A stretch of DNA of 48,208 nt from an uncultured Eggerthella sp. (lineage in GTDB: Bacteria > Actinomycetota > Coriobacteriia > Coriobacteriales > Eggerthellaceae), in NCBI GenBank assembly GCA_905203045.1, contig CAJKUH010000015.1, positions 1 through 48,208 on the forward strand, in the 5' to 3' direction. The notes under the pieces were generated by a model, which had not been told where the DNA came from, ran no database searches, and saw only the letters and a list, made by a program, of their open reading frames with translations. Within the stretch, counting starts at the first letter, position 1. Every line of letters begins with the position of its first letter. A program made the position numbers and the translations under genes. This document shows positions 23,822 to 32,568 of this stretch, in pieces.

Positions 23822-25720
23822 CTACGCATTGATTTCACGCAGGAATTCCTCGCCGTAGCGTTCCAGCTTCACCTTGCCCACGCCCTGCACTTCCAAGAAC
23901 TGCTCTTCGGTTTTCGGACGGGCCAGGCACATGGCCCGCAGCGCAGCATCGGAAAACACCACATAGGGCGGCACCGTGGCTTCGGTGGCAATGCGCTTGC
24001 GCAAAGCACGCAAGCGTTCGAACAGCTCGGCGTCCATCGGGTCGAGCCCTTCGGCCGCCTTCGCCTTCTTGGGCTTTTCAGAGCCAGCCGCGCCGAATGC
24101 TTCGGCCGCGCCTTCGGCGCCTTTCAGGCGCGTTATGCGTTCGGCAGGGCGTTTCATAGCAAGGCTGAATTCGGGCACGGCCGCTTCGCGAGCACGAACG
24201 CCCAGGCCAACAAGGGGGTAGCGCCCCTCGCCTATCTGCAGGTACCCGTCGCTTGCCAGAATCTCAATTATCTCCTTGATGCGTGCAGCCGAATCGTTGG
24301 GGAGCGTGCCGTAGGTGCGCGAACTCTCCAAGCCAAATTCGAAGATGCGCTGGCTCTTCGATCCATGCAGCACATCGGCAACCACTGACTTGCCGAACCG
24401 CCCGCGCAGCTCCTGCACGCAGCGCATCACAGCGCGCGCCTGTTGCGTCACATCGATGGCTTGGTACTGCCCCTCGCAATTCGAGCAGTTGTTGCATTCT
24501 TTCGCGGATTCGTCGCCGAAGTACTCCAGAATGTGGCAGCGCAAGCAACGCGTGGTAAGGCAATACCCCGTCATGGCGGCAAGGAGCCTACGCTGCGAAG
24601 CGCGCACCAGCTCGCGTTCTTCGGGTGAAAGCGCCTCGTTTTCCACTTCCTGCTCGATGAAGAAACGGCAAGTTCCAATATCGCCGTCGTTCCACAGCAG
24701 CAGGCATTCGGAAGGCTCGCCATCGCGGCCCGCACGGCCCGCTTCCTGATAGTAGGCCTCGAGCGAGCCGGGCATGTTGTGATGGATCACGTACCGCACG
24801 TTCGACTTGTCGATGCCCATGCCAAATGCATTCGTTGCCACCATAACCGGGGCATCGTCCACAACAAACGCCTGCTGCGAATCGGTACGCTCCCTGACGG
24901 AAAGGCCGGCATGGTAGCGCACCGCCCTCACGCCCGCATCGAGCAACGCTTCATGCACTTTTTCCACGTCCTTGCGAGTGGAGCAGTACACGATGCCCGA
25001 ATCTTCGGGATGGTTCACGGCATAGGCGACGATGCGGGCAAGCTTACGCTTCGAGGGAAGCTGTTCCACGGCAAAACGCAGGTTGGGGCGGTCGAAGCCC
25101 GTTACCACGGTTTCGGGGTTTATCAGCCCCAACAGCGAAGCGATGTCCTCGCGCACTTTTTCGGTTGCCGTTGCCGTAAGCGCCGCCACAATGGGGCGCT
25201 TCGGCAGGGCGGCGATGAATTCACCGATGCCCAGATATGCAGGGCGGAAGTCCTGCCCCCACTGCGAAACGCAATGCGCTTCGTCTATGGCGATAAGGGG
25301 TATTTGCGCCTGGCAGGCAAACTCGATGAAACGCGGGTCGGCCAAACGTTCGGGCGCAACGTACATGATGTCATAAGTACCAGCGAGCGCACGGCGCATA
25401 ACGGTATTCTGCTGGCCAGGGGTAAGCGTGGAATTCAGATACGATCCACGCACGCCTGCATCGAGCAGGGCACGCACCTGATCGCCCATCAAAGACACCA
25501 GCGGGGAAACTACCAAGGTAAGCCCCGGCAGCACCACGCCAGGAATCTGGTAGCAGATAGACTTGCCAGCACCCGTAGGCATAGCGCCCAGACAATCACG
25601 CCCCGAAAGAAGGGCTTCCACCAAGGTTTCCTGGCCCGGGCGGAAACCATCGTAGCCAAAATGCTCTTTCAGCGCCGCACGAGCGGCAATCATTGCCTGA
25701 TTGTTCGATTCTGCAGCCAC
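23822..25720 (-). CDS. recQ: ATP-dependent DNA helicase RecQ
   Basis: 3'-5' DNA helicase for recombination and fork repair, 632 residues. Helicase motifs: I GAMPTGAGKSICYQIPG, II IDEAHCVSQWGQDFRPAY, III ALTATATEKV, then IVYCSTRKDVEKV, ATNAFGMGIDKSNVRYVIH and QEAGRAGRDGEPS. The RQC zinc site follows (CLRCHILEYFGDES and CNNCSNCEG), then the winged helix and a C-terminal HRDC domain (AELFERLRALRKRIATEATV to the end). The chosen start is GTG at 25720, after GGAGG with 6-base spacing; homology would also allow the internal ATG 21 codons before FGYDGFRPGQ. The inverted-repeat element 25754-25872 ends only 33 bases upstream of the start. Confidence 0.97.
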   Translation of the reverse strand: MAAESNNQAMIAARAALKEHFGYDGFRPGQETLVEALLSGRDCLGAMPTGAGKSICYQIPGVVLPGLTLVVSPLVSLMGDQVRALLDAGVRGSYLNSTLTPGQQNTVMRRALAGTYDIMYVAPERLADPRFIEFACQAQIPLIAIDEAHCVSQWGQDFRPAYLGIGEFIAALPKRPIVAALTATATEKVREDIASLLGLINPETVVTGFDRPNLRFAVEQLPSKRKLARIVAYAVNHPEDSGIVYCSTRKDVEKVHEALLDAGVRAVRYHAGLSVRERTDSQQAFVVDDAPVMVATNAFGMGIDKSNVRYVIHHNMPGSLEAYYQEAGRAGRDGEPSECLLLWNDGDIGTCRFFIEQEVENEALSPEERELVRASQRRLLAAMTGYCLTTRCLRCHILEYFGDESAKECNNCSNCEGQYQAIDVTQQARAVMRCVQELRGRFGKSVVADVLHGSKSQRIFEFGLESSRTYGTLPNDSAARIKEIIEILASDGYLQIGEGRYPLVGLGVRAREAAVPEFSLAMKRPAERITRLKGAEGAAEAFGAAGSEKPKKAKAAEGLDPMDAELFERLRALRKRIATEATVPPYVVFSDAALRAMCLARPKTEEQFLEVQGVGKVKLERYGEEFLREINA

Positions 25721-25753
25721 CGAATTCCTCCAAACCATATTTCGGCACTGTTC

Positions 25754-25872
25754 TGGCAAATTTAGGCTCTAAAGTACGAAAAACATCTTTCTCAAGCCGA
25801 AATAACGCGGAAACCCGTACGTTTCAAGCCCTTTATCGCCACCCCTTCGTACTTTAGAGCCTAAATTTGCCA
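25754..25872. repeat. Long-arm inverted-repeat element, copy B (shares motifs with 1745-1884)
   Basis: Perfect 27-bp arms at 25754-25780 and 25846-25872 enclose 65 bases. The ends are again TGGCAAA and TTTGCCA, and GTTTCAAGCCCTTTATCGCC (25821-25840) lies 5 bases before the right arm, matching 1833-1852 of copy A at about 17 of 20 positions. The arms themselves share no sequence with copy A beyond the end bases. It lies just upstream of recQ, and the orientation of the inner motif relative to the downstream minus-strand gene is the same as in copy A. Confidence 0.8.
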
Positions 25873-25903
25873 AATGCCCTATCTTTTCTTGCCGCTTACA
25901 ACA

Positions 25904-25930
25904 GCACCCAGCCCCAAAAGGGCTGGGTGC
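25904..25930 (-). other. Hairpin after gatB, possible weak terminator
   Basis: GCACCCAGCCC pairs perfectly with GGGCTGGGTGC around a short loop. It lies 50 bases after the gatB stop. No T run follows on the minus strand, so termination by it alone is doubtful. Confidence 0.5.
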
Positions 25931-25979
25931 CTGACATTTGCCCACTTTAATAGAGCACTTTGCCTGTTTCAGTACAGGT

Positions 25980-27572
25980 TTACGAAAGCTTCTTGGCAAG
26001 CAGCTGGTTGATGACCTTGGGGTTGCCCTGGCCCTTCATCTGCTTCATGCACTGGCCAACGAAGAAGCCCAGAAGGCCGGTCTTGCCGCCCTTGTACTGC
26101 TCCACCTTGTCGGGGAAGGCCTCCAGAACGCCGTCGACAACTGCTTCGATGGCACCGGTATCGGACACCTGCTTCATGCCGCGCTCTTCGATGATGGCAG
26201 AAGGATCCTTGTCCTCTTCCAGCACGATGGCGAACACTTCCTTGGCCTGCTTGGAAGAAATAGTGTCTTCGGCAAGCAACTTGATCAGCTCAACGGCACG
26301 TACCGGCGAAAGGGCGGTTTCCGCCATGTCGGACACGTTGTTGGCATTTGCATAGGCAGCCACATCGTTGATGATGAGGTTAGCCAGAGGCTTTGCCAGC
26401 TTAGCGGCATCACCTTCGGCCTGCGCCATGCATGCCTCGAAGAAGTTGGCGGTACTGCGGTGCTCCACCAAGTGACGCGCATCGTAGGCAGAAAGGCCGA
26501 ACTCTTCCTCGAAGCGCTTTGCCTTTTCGTCGGGAAGCTCGGGCAACTTGGCGCGGACGCTTTCGATGAATTCGTCGGACAGGTCGTACGGTGCCAGGTC
26601 GGGCTCGGGGAACAGACGGTAGTCGTCGGCGGTTTCCTTCACGCGCATAACAATGGTGCGCTTTGCGCTGGGGTCCCAATGGCGGGTTTCCTGGTAGATG
26701 ATGCCACCCTCTTCCAGAACCTCCGCCTGGCGGCAAATCTCGTAGGCCAAGCCGTCATGCAGGTTCTTGAAAGAGTTCATGTTCTTCAGCTCGGTCTTGG
26801 TACCCAGCTCCGTGGAACCGCGGCGGCGAAGGGAAACGTTACCATCGCAGCGCAGCGAGCCTTCCTCCATCGAGCAGTCGGAGATGCCGATAGCCAGGTA
26901 GATCTGGCGCAGCTTCTGCATGAACAGACGTGCCTCTTCGGGCGTGCGCAGGTCGGGCTTGGTTACCAGTTCGATAAGCGGCGTGCCGGCACGGTTGTAA
27001 TCGACCAGCGAATGGGTTGCGCCGGCAATGCGGCCTTCCCCACCGCCGATGTGGATCATCTTGCCCGCATCCTCTTCCATGTGGATGCGCTCGATGCCCA
27101 CATGCGCCACATAGCCGTCTTCGGTACGCGTCACGTTGGCGGCTGTGGTACCTTCAGCCCCTTGCTCACCGGGCTTCAAATCGCCCAGATCGATGCGCTC
27201 CTTGGCGGCAGCGCCGTCAACGTCCAAATCCAAGTGGCCGCGCATGCAGAAGGCAACGGGGCCCTGCGTGGTTTGGAAGTTCTTGGCCATATCGGGATAC
27301 ATGTAGTTCTTGCGGTAGAACATGGAGCGCTTTTCGATATCGCAGTTGGTGGCAAGGCCAGCCAGCACGATAGATTCGATTGCCGCCTTGTTCGGTACCG
27401 GCAAGGCGCCCGGCAGGCCCAGGCATACCGGGCAGGTATGGGTATTGGGCTCTGCGCCAAACTCCAACTTGCAGCTGCAGAACATCTTGGTTTCAAGCGT
27501 GGTGAGCTCGGCATGGATTTCCAGGCCGATAACCGCTTCCCAGTCTTCAAGTACTTGTTCGAGCTTCTTCAC
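25980..27572 (-). CDS. gatB: Asp-tRNA(Asn)/Glu-tRNA(Gln) amidotransferase subunit B
   Basis: tRNA-binding kinase subunit of GatCAB, which phosphorylates Glu/Asp on the mischarged tRNA before amidation. 530 residues. The N-terminal cradle has VIGLEIHAELTTLETKMFCS, the Zn-binding cysteines FCSCKLEFG and CPVCLGLPGALPVPN, the MFYRKNYMYPDMAKNFQ segment and SLRCDGNVSLRRRG. The C-terminal tail domain (YqeY-like) ends VINQLLAKKLS and is about 20-40 residues longer in total than many homologues. GTG start at 27572, two bases after the gatA stop. Its presence shows that Gln-tRNA and/or Asn-tRNA are made indirectly. Confidence 0.98.
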   Translation of the reverse strand: MKKLEQVLEDWEAVIGLEIHAELTTLETKMFCSCKLEFGAEPNTHTCPVCLGLPGALPVPNKAAIESIVLAGLATNCDIEKRSMFYRKNYMYPDMAKNFQTTQGPVAFCMRGHLDLDVDGAAAKERIDLGDLKPGEQGAEGTTAANVTRTEDGYVAHVGIERIHMEEDAGKMIHIGGGEGRIAGATHSLVDYNRAGTPLIELVTKPDLRTPEEARLFMQKLRQIYLAIGISDCSMEEGSLRCDGNVSLRRRGSTELGTKTELKNMNSFKNLHDGLAYEICRQAEVLEEGGIIYQETRHWDPSAKRTIVMRVKETADDYRLFPEPDLAPYDLSDEFIESVRAKLPELPDEKAKRFEEEFGLSAYDARHLVEHRSTANFFEACMAQAEGDAAKLAKPLANLIINDVAAYANANNVSDMAETALSPVRAVELIKLLAEDTISSKQAKEVFAIVLEEDKDPSAIIEERGMKQVSDTGAIEAVVDGVLEAFPDKVEQYKGGKTGLLGFFVGQCMKQMKGQGNPKVINQLLAKKLS

Positions 27573-27574
27573 GG

Positions 27575-29068
27575 TTATTCACCATCCTTTCCATCGGCGA
27601 ACGCCGGCGCAACAGGAGCCGGACCGTATACCGTTTCAAGCGCAGCAGCAGCACGCAGCATGTTCTCGTCCTTGAACGCGGGGCTGATCAGCTGAACGCC
27701 CACGGGCAAACCCGAATCGGCGCCCAGGCCAACCGGCATGCTCATGCCGCCGTTGCCAGCGATGTTGATGGAGATGGTGAACATATCGGAAAGGTACATC
27801 GAAGTGGGGTCGGCAATCTCGCCGAACTTGAATGCCGTGCGCGGCGCAACGGGAGCCACGATGCAATCCACCTTTTCGTATGCCTTCACGTAGTCTTGCG
27901 TGATGAGCGTGCGCACCTGCTGTGCCGGATAGTAGTACTTTTCGTACACACCCGCGGAAAGCAGATAGCTACCCAGCATGATGCGGCGGCGCGCCTCGGG
28001 ACCGAAGCCGGCCGCACGCGATGCTTCGTACTGATGGCCCAAGTCCTTGCAGCCCGGTTCGCAATAGCCGTAGCGAACGGAGTCGAAACGAGCCAAGTTC
28101 GAGAACGCCTCGCACGGACCAAGCACGTAGTACGCGCTCATGGCAGCCTGCGCGTTGGGAAGCTCGACCTCTACGATTTCAGCACCCATCTGGCGAAGAT
28201 GCTCGATGGCCTCTTCGACCTTGGCACGAACCTCAGATGAAAGGCCCTCAGCTTCCATGAAGGCGGGAACCACGCCGATGCGCATGCCCTTCACGCCTTC
28301 GGCCAGGTTGGCCGTGAAGTCGGTGGAAACGGGCTGGCTGGTGCAATCGAGCGGGTCGTGGCCGGCAAGGGCGTTCATGGCAAGCGCGGCATCCTGGACG
28401 TTGCGGGCAAACGGACCTACCTGGTCGAGCGAAGAGCCGAAGGCCACTACGCCGTAGCGGGAGACAACGCCATAGGTGGGCTTGACGGCAACAGTGCCGC
28501 AGAAGCTGCCCGGCTGGCGGATGGATCCGCCCGTATCGGAGCCAAGCGTAAGCGTTGCCAAGCCAGCTGCAACCGCAGCAGAAGAGCCACCGGAAGAACC
28601 GCCCGGTACGCGCTCCAGATCCCACGGGTTGAACGTGCGGCCGAATGCCGAGGTTTCCGTGGAAGAACCGAACGCGAACTCGTCCATGTTCAACTTGCCC
28701 AGCGGGATGCCGCCGGCTTCGATGATCTTGCTTACGCACGTTGCCGTGTACGGGGAAACGTAGTTTTCAAGCATATGGGAAGAACACGTGGTATGGGTGC
28801 CTTCCAGGTTCATGTTGTCTTTGAAGGCAACGGGAACGCCTGCCAAGGGGCCCGCCTGAGAGATGTCGCCCGCAGCAATGGCGGCGTCAACACGCGCCGC
28901 CGCGGCAAGGGCTGCCTCTTCAGTGGTTTCTAGGAAAGCGTGGACCGCCTTATCGGCAGAAGCGATGCGGGAAAGCGAAGCCTCTGCTACTTCCTTGGCG
29001 CTGAACTCCTTGGCAGAAAGGCCAGACTGGATCTGAGCTACCGAAAGCTCACCGAAAGCCTGCGTCAT
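27575..29068 (-). CDS. gatA: Asp-tRNA(Asn)/Glu-tRNA(Gln) amidotransferase subunit A
   Basis: Glutaminase subunit of GatCAB and member of the amidase-signature family, 497 residues. It releases ammonia from glutamine and channels it to GatB. The Ser-cisSer-Lys triad is visible: Lys83 in VAFKDNMNLEG, the cis-Ser near 158 in VPGGSSGGSSAAVAAG and the nucleophile near 182 in LGSDTGGSIRQPGSFCG. The C-terminal PVGLGADSGLPVGVQLISP is typical. Start ATG overlaps the gatC stop (TAATG), which couples their translation. Confidence 0.98.
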   Translation of the reverse strand: MTQAFGELSVAQIQSGLSAKEFSAKEVAEASLSRIASADKAVHAFLETTEEAALAAAARVDAAIAAGDISQAGPLAGVPVAFKDNMNLEGTHTTCSSHMLENYVSPYTATCVSKIIEAGGIPLGKLNMDEFAFGSSTETSAFGRTFNPWDLERVPGGSSGGSSAAVAAGLATLTLGSDTGGSIRQPGSFCGTVAVKPTYGVVSRYGVVAFGSSLDQVGPFARNVQDAALAMNALAGHDPLDCTSQPVSTDFTANLAEGVKGMRIGVVPAFMEAEGLSSEVRAKVEEAIEHLRQMGAEIVEVELPNAQAAMSAYYVLGPCEAFSNLARFDSVRYGYCEPGCKDLGHQYEASRAAGFGPEARRRIMLGSYLLSAGVYEKYYYPAQQVRTLITQDYVKAYEKVDCIVAPVAPRTAFKFGEIADPTSMYLSDMFTISINIAGNGGMSMPVGLGADSGLPVGVQLISPAFKDENMLRAAAALETVYGPAPVAPAFADGKDGE

Positions 29069-29376
29069 TACTCATCGCCTCCGCCCAAAATTGCGGGGAT
29101 AAGGAAGCTGCCATCCTGCTGCTTCGGCGCATTTTCCAGGGCAACTTCCTGCGTGAAGCTGGTTCCCTCAACGTCTTCGCGCATGACGTTGGTAAGGTTT
29201 CCGATGGGATGGAACGTAGGCTCTACGCCCTCCAAATCGTATTCAGTAATAGGCTTCAGGCTTTCGATGATGTTGTTCAGGTCGACGGTCATTTCCGCAA
29301 CCTCTTCATCTGTCAGCCCGATGCGTGCGTACGTGGCAATGCCGCGCACGTCCTTTTCGGTAAGATGCTGAGTCAT
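29068..29376 (-). CDS. gatC: Asp-tRNA(Asn)/Glu-tRNA(Gln) amidotransferase subunit C
   Basis: Small subunit that wraps around GatA and stabilises the GatA-GatB contact, 102 residues. LTEKDVRGIATYARIGLTDE matches the family start (the first helix with the LARI-like motif), followed by LNNIIESLKPITEYDLEGVE and the proline-rich strap with FHPIGNLTNVMREDV. First gene of gatCAB. A -10-like TATCAT lies about 55 bases upstream on the minus strand, without a clear -35. The 155-base gap to the next gene holds nothing else I can support. Confidence 0.96.
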   Translation of the reverse strand: MTQHLTEKDVRGIATYARIGLTDEEVAEMTVDLNNIIESLKPITEYDLEGVEPTFHPIGNLTNVMREDVEGTSFTQEVALENAPKQQDGSFLIPAILGGGDE

Positions 29377-29531
29377 GGTATTCCTTCATCGTTTTTCATG
29401 CCGAAACCGGCACAACTCTAGAACGTTCCTATGATAGCAAACCCCACCGTTGCGCTAACCGCACTATCTGGTGCACAAGCAACGTTCACGCCTCTGAAAC
29501 AGATAGCGCAGCCTGGTGTTTGAAGAAGCGA

Positions 29532-30107
29532 CTATTCCCCGCGCTCGTATACCAGCACCTTTTCCCTGGAAAGAGCATCCGCCAGCTGCTTGTCCTTTAC
29601 CTTCTTCGACGAAACAACGTTCACGTGCCTACCGCAAAGCTGCTTTATCTGCTTTGCGAAACCGGCTACATCCTGGGAGTCAAACGTCATAGCGCGATCC
29701 GTTTTGACGCGAAGGTCCACTGCACTTTCCGCATCGAACGTCCCACTCGCAAATGCTCCGAACAGGTAAACCTTCTTTATTGCAGGGTAGTTTTGGGCAG
29801 ATGCCCGAATAGCATCCCTGACTCGCTCTTGCCCGCCTGGCGTAAGAGGCTCTTCCTCCCTGCTCTCTTCGGGCTGCATAAGGGAAAGGATTCTGTCGAG
29901 TTTTTCCTCGAGCTTGCTAAACGCGTCTTCAGACTCGCCTTCCTTGTTGAGCTCGCTTTCGATTCCCAAGCGCAAGAAGTGCTCGAAGGCGGTGGTTTTG
30001 CTTAGACGATTCTGTTCCGCATAAGCTTCCACGTGTCGCACCAGGCCGGTAGGAAGGCGAAAGGAAACGGGAATCCTTACCTCAGCGGTTTTATCGATTG
30101 CGGACAT
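29532..30107 (-). CDS. Ribbon-helix-helix protein fused to a degenerate MNT-like nucleotidyltransferase domain
   Basis: A 191-residue protein. Residues 8-53 (VRIPVSFRLPTGLVRHVEAY and on to LSKTTAFEHFLRLGIESEL) resemble a ribbon-helix-helix DNA-binding domain. A charged helix (60-78) follows. Residues 100-191 resemble the minimal nucleotidyltransferase fold: VYLFGAFASGTFDAESAVDL is the active-site region of MNT/MntA proteins. The usual Ser-Asp-x-Asp is here Ser-Ala-Val-Asp (Ala129), and the third carboxylate position appears as Asn163 (HVNVVSS), so catalysis is probably lost. No HEPN toxin gene is next to it. AAGGAGG precedes the ATG, and a palindrome in its promoter (30132-30145) suggests self-repression. 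It may be an orphan antitoxin or a regulator. Confidence 0.75.
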   Translation of the reverse strand: MSAIDKTAEVRIPVSFRLPTGLVRHVEAYAEQNRLSKTTAFEHFLRLGIESELNKEGESEDAFSKLEEKLDRILSLMQPEESREEEPLTPGGQERVRDAIRASAQNYPAIKKVYLFGAFASGTFDAESAVDLRVKTDRAMTFDSQDVAGFAKQIKQLCGRHVNVVSSKKVKDKQLADALSREKVLVYERGE

Positions 30108-30131
30108 CAGAACCTCCTTGCCTTTGTTTGA

Positions 30132-30168
30132 AATACAAGTGTATTACATTATTGACCTGCGAATACAA
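30132..30168 (-). promoter_or_regulatory. Promoter with palindromic operator of the RHH-fusion gene
   Basis: Minus strand: TTGTAT (30163-30168), 16 bases, TAATAC (30141-30146). The sequence AATACA-CT-TGTATT (30132-30145) is a perfect inverted repeat overlapping the -10, and its half-site TTGTATT recurs at the -35. This fits autoregulation by a dimeric ribbon-helix-helix protein binding two half-sites. Confidence 0.6.
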
Positions 30169-30199
30169 AAAAAGAAAGCCGCTCCGAAGAGCGGCTTTC
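30166..30199 (-). terminator. Terminator of the Fe-S flavoenzyme gene
   Basis: Minus strand: GAAAGCCGCTC-TTCG-GAGCGGCTTTC followed by TTTTTTT, 40 bases after the flavoenzyme stop. Its T run touches the -35 of the RHH-fusion gene. Confidence 0.95.
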
Positions 30200-30240
30200 A
30201 AATACGCTTTATGCGAATCAGATGCGTTTAGGCAACCAAA

Positions 30241-32355
30241 TTACATCTGCATTGCGGTGAGGTAACCATCGCGAACGGCCTCAAGGAGACGCTTGAACTC
30301 AGGCGTACCGTAAGGATCGTTTGCTGCAACGCCTTCCCAGTCGGTGTGGGGAGATGCGTTGCCGATGAGGTGCAGGTGCTCTGCGTCAACTACGCCCTTA
30401 ACCTCGTCATAGAGGGAGGTGTTATCAACGCATACGGTGCCAGCGATGATGGTGTCAGCGGGAACGGTGAATTCCTTGCCCTCAGCATCTTCACAGAGAA
30501 CACCTTCGTCGGTGTAAGCCTTAACCTTGGTAAGGGTGAGGATCTTAACGCCAGCCTTCTTGAGCTTGCGCAGCTCGGGGTTCTTGTCGATGATGCCGAT
30601 TTCAGCGCCAGCCTTCTTGGCGGACTCGATAACGGTAACCTCGCGGCCCTCGTACATGGAGGAAGCAACCTCGATGCCAGCGAAGCCGCCGCCGATAACA
30701 GCAAGACGCTTCTTAACCAGCAGATGCGTACCGAGGCCCCATTTCATAAGGCCAAGAGGTGCGCCCAGGATGCCCATGCCGAAGCAGGACAGGCCCCACA
30801 TAGCGCCCATGCCCGGGGTGTTCTTGCCCTCTACGAGCTCCTTCAGCGCGTGGGAGTCGATAACGTTCTTGCGGTTCTTGCCAGGAACGTCAGGAGAAGA
30901 GGTTTCAGGGCCAACAGCCAGGATTACCTCGTCAGCGCCGAACTCCTTGATGTAGTTAGCGTCTGCCTTGGTGTTCAGGCGAACGTCGAGACCAAGACGC
31001 TTGATCTCGTTGTTGTACCAATCAACCATCGGAGGAAGCTCTTCGTTCAGAACCTGAGCCAGGTTCAGAAGACCGCAAGCCTTCTTCTTCTGGTCAACAA
31101 CGGTAACGTTCTTGAAGCCGCGCATCTTGAGGTTACGAGCAGCTTCCAGACCGGAGGGGCCAGCACCAACGATGAGGATCTTCTTCTCGGCCTCTGCGCC
31201 GGATACCTTGTGATCCTGGGGCTGACCGTACTGAGAGAAGTATACGTTGGGGTTAACGGAGCACTTGCAGGGCTTGCCGATGAAGATGTTGTCCAGGCAG
31301 CGAGAGCAAACGATGCAGGGACGAACTTCCTCGGAACGACCCTCGGCAACCTTGATGCCGATTTCGGGCTCTGCGATCCAGTGACGTGCCATACCAGCAG
31401 CGTCGCCGGAACCGTCGGCGAGGATCTTCTCGCAAACGTCGAGGTGGTTGATACGGGTACCAGGGAAGCAAGGCAGGGAGGTGTACTTCTTTGCTTCCTT
31501 GGACAGGTAGATGAACTCGCCTTCAGGAACGAGCTGGTTAGCTACGGGGCGAGGAGCCTCATGGAAGCCAGCCTGGATGGACCAAGCGTCGATGCCGTGA
31601 GCCTCTACAACCTCGATGACCTCCTTGAGGTCTTCAACGCGCTGGCCGCCAGGCATAAGGTCGTCAGCGGAGTAACGAACGAGGATCGGGTAATCTTCGC
31701 CGCACTGCTTGTGGATCTCGTCGATGATGTCGGTGAGGAGCTTGCAGCGACCCTTGGTGTCTCCGCCGTACTCGTCGGTACGATGGTTGGAGTACTTGGA
31801 GATGAAGCGCATAACCATGTAGCCGATGCCTGCATGGATCTCGATGATGTCGATGCCAGCCTTCTGGCAGCGCTTAGCAGCTTCGCCGTACTGCTTGACT
31901 ACGATCTGGAGCTCTTCCTTGGTGAATTCCTTTTCAGGCATGCCAACGAAAGGACCAGATGCAACGTCAATGGAAGGAGCGTAGGAGTGAAGTTCGTCTT
32001 CACCCGTTGCACGCCACTCATAGCAGAGCTGCAGCTGAGCAGCAAGCTTTGCACCGTGCTTGTGGCAAACCTCAGCGGTGCGGGTAAGGCCAGGGATGAA
32101 GCAGTCGTCCCAAACGCCTACAGCGCCGGTGGTGGTGTGGTACTTGGGGTGGGTGTCGAAGACGTCGCAAACATAGCAGGAGCCGAGCTCGATCAGAGCG
32201 GCACCGCCCTTTGCGCGCTGCTCGTAGAAATCTACGAGGTCATCGCCAACATGGTAGTTGTCGGTCTTTTCGATGGTCATCGGCAGCATGACGAAGCGGT
32301 TTCGCAGCTCCACATTGCCGATCTTAAACGGCTTGTTCAGTAGTTCGTACTTCAC
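30241..32355 (-). CDS. Fe-S flavoenzyme of the 2,4-dienoyl-CoA reductase / BaiCD / 2-enoate reductase family
   Basis: A 704-residue NAD(P)H-dependent oxidoreductase that reduces C=C bonds of enoates or enoyl-CoAs. Residues 1 to about 370 are an old-yellow-enzyme FMN barrel (FKIGNVELRNRFVMLPM, then GYMVMRFISKYSNHRTDEYG). A 4Fe-4S site follows, CIVCSRCLDNIFIGKPCKC. The spacing C-2x-C-2x-C is like trimethylamine dehydrogenase and one residue shorter than in E. coli FadH. The C-terminal half has two dinucleotide folds: VGAGPSGLEAARNLKMRGF (FAD) and VIGGGFAGIEVASSMYEG (NAD(P)H). I chose GTG at 32355 because AAAGGGG precedes it and the family starts at KYELLNKPFKIG. The TetR gene is divergent to it across a 369-base gap and is its likely regulator. 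The true substrate is unknown. Confidence 0.9.
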   Translation of the reverse strand: MKYELLNKPFKIGNVELRNRFVMLPMTIEKTDNYHVGDDLVDFYEQRAKGGAALIELGSCYVCDVFDTHPKYHTTTGAVGVWDDCFIPGLTRTAEVCHKHGAKLAAQLQLCYEWRATGEDELHSYAPSIDVASGPFVGMPEKEFTKEELQIVVKQYGEAAKRCQKAGIDIIEIHAGIGYMVMRFISKYSNHRTDEYGGDTKGRCKLLTDIIDEIHKQCGEDYPILVRYSADDLMPGGQRVEDLKEVIEVVEAHGIDAWSIQAGFHEAPRPVANQLVPEGEFIYLSKEAKKYTSLPCFPGTRINHLDVCEKILADGSGDAAGMARHWIAEPEIGIKVAEGRSEEVRPCIVCSRCLDNIFIGKPCKCSVNPNVYFSQYGQPQDHKVSGAEAEKKILIVGAGPSGLEAARNLKMRGFKNVTVVDQKKKACGLLNLAQVLNEELPPMVDWYNNEIKRLGLDVRLNTKADANYIKEFGADEVILAVGPETSSPDVPGKNRKNVIDSHALKELVEGKNTPGMGAMWGLSCFGMGILGAPLGLMKWGLGTHLLVKKRLAVIGGGFAGIEVASSMYEGREVTVIESAKKAGAEIGIIDKNPELRKLKKAGVKILTLTKVKAYTDEGVLCEDAEGKEFTVPADTIIAGTVCVDNTSLYDEVKGVVDAEHLHLIGNASPHTDWEGVAANDPYGTPEFKRLLEAVRDGYLTAMQM

Positions 32356-32568
32356 GTCGCAGCCCCTTTCGTAAGAACAAAAGATGTGAACTTTTTTTCG
32401 AGAGCAGATTAGACATACCTGGCACAAATCGTTTCGAACATGAAAACAGACGACCCCTCTTCGGAAGCCGCCTTACTTACATGCAACGATCTATACCAGT
32501 GATGACCAATCGTGAGCACTCCTTCGCGTTAGCATATTGTAAAACAGATATCGGGACGAAAAGGCGGC

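Noticed and set aside
30346..32343. A 665-codon open frame on the plus strand
   Set aside because: Antisense to the Fe-S flavoenzyme, whose domains are certain; no ribosome site and no homology that I recognise.
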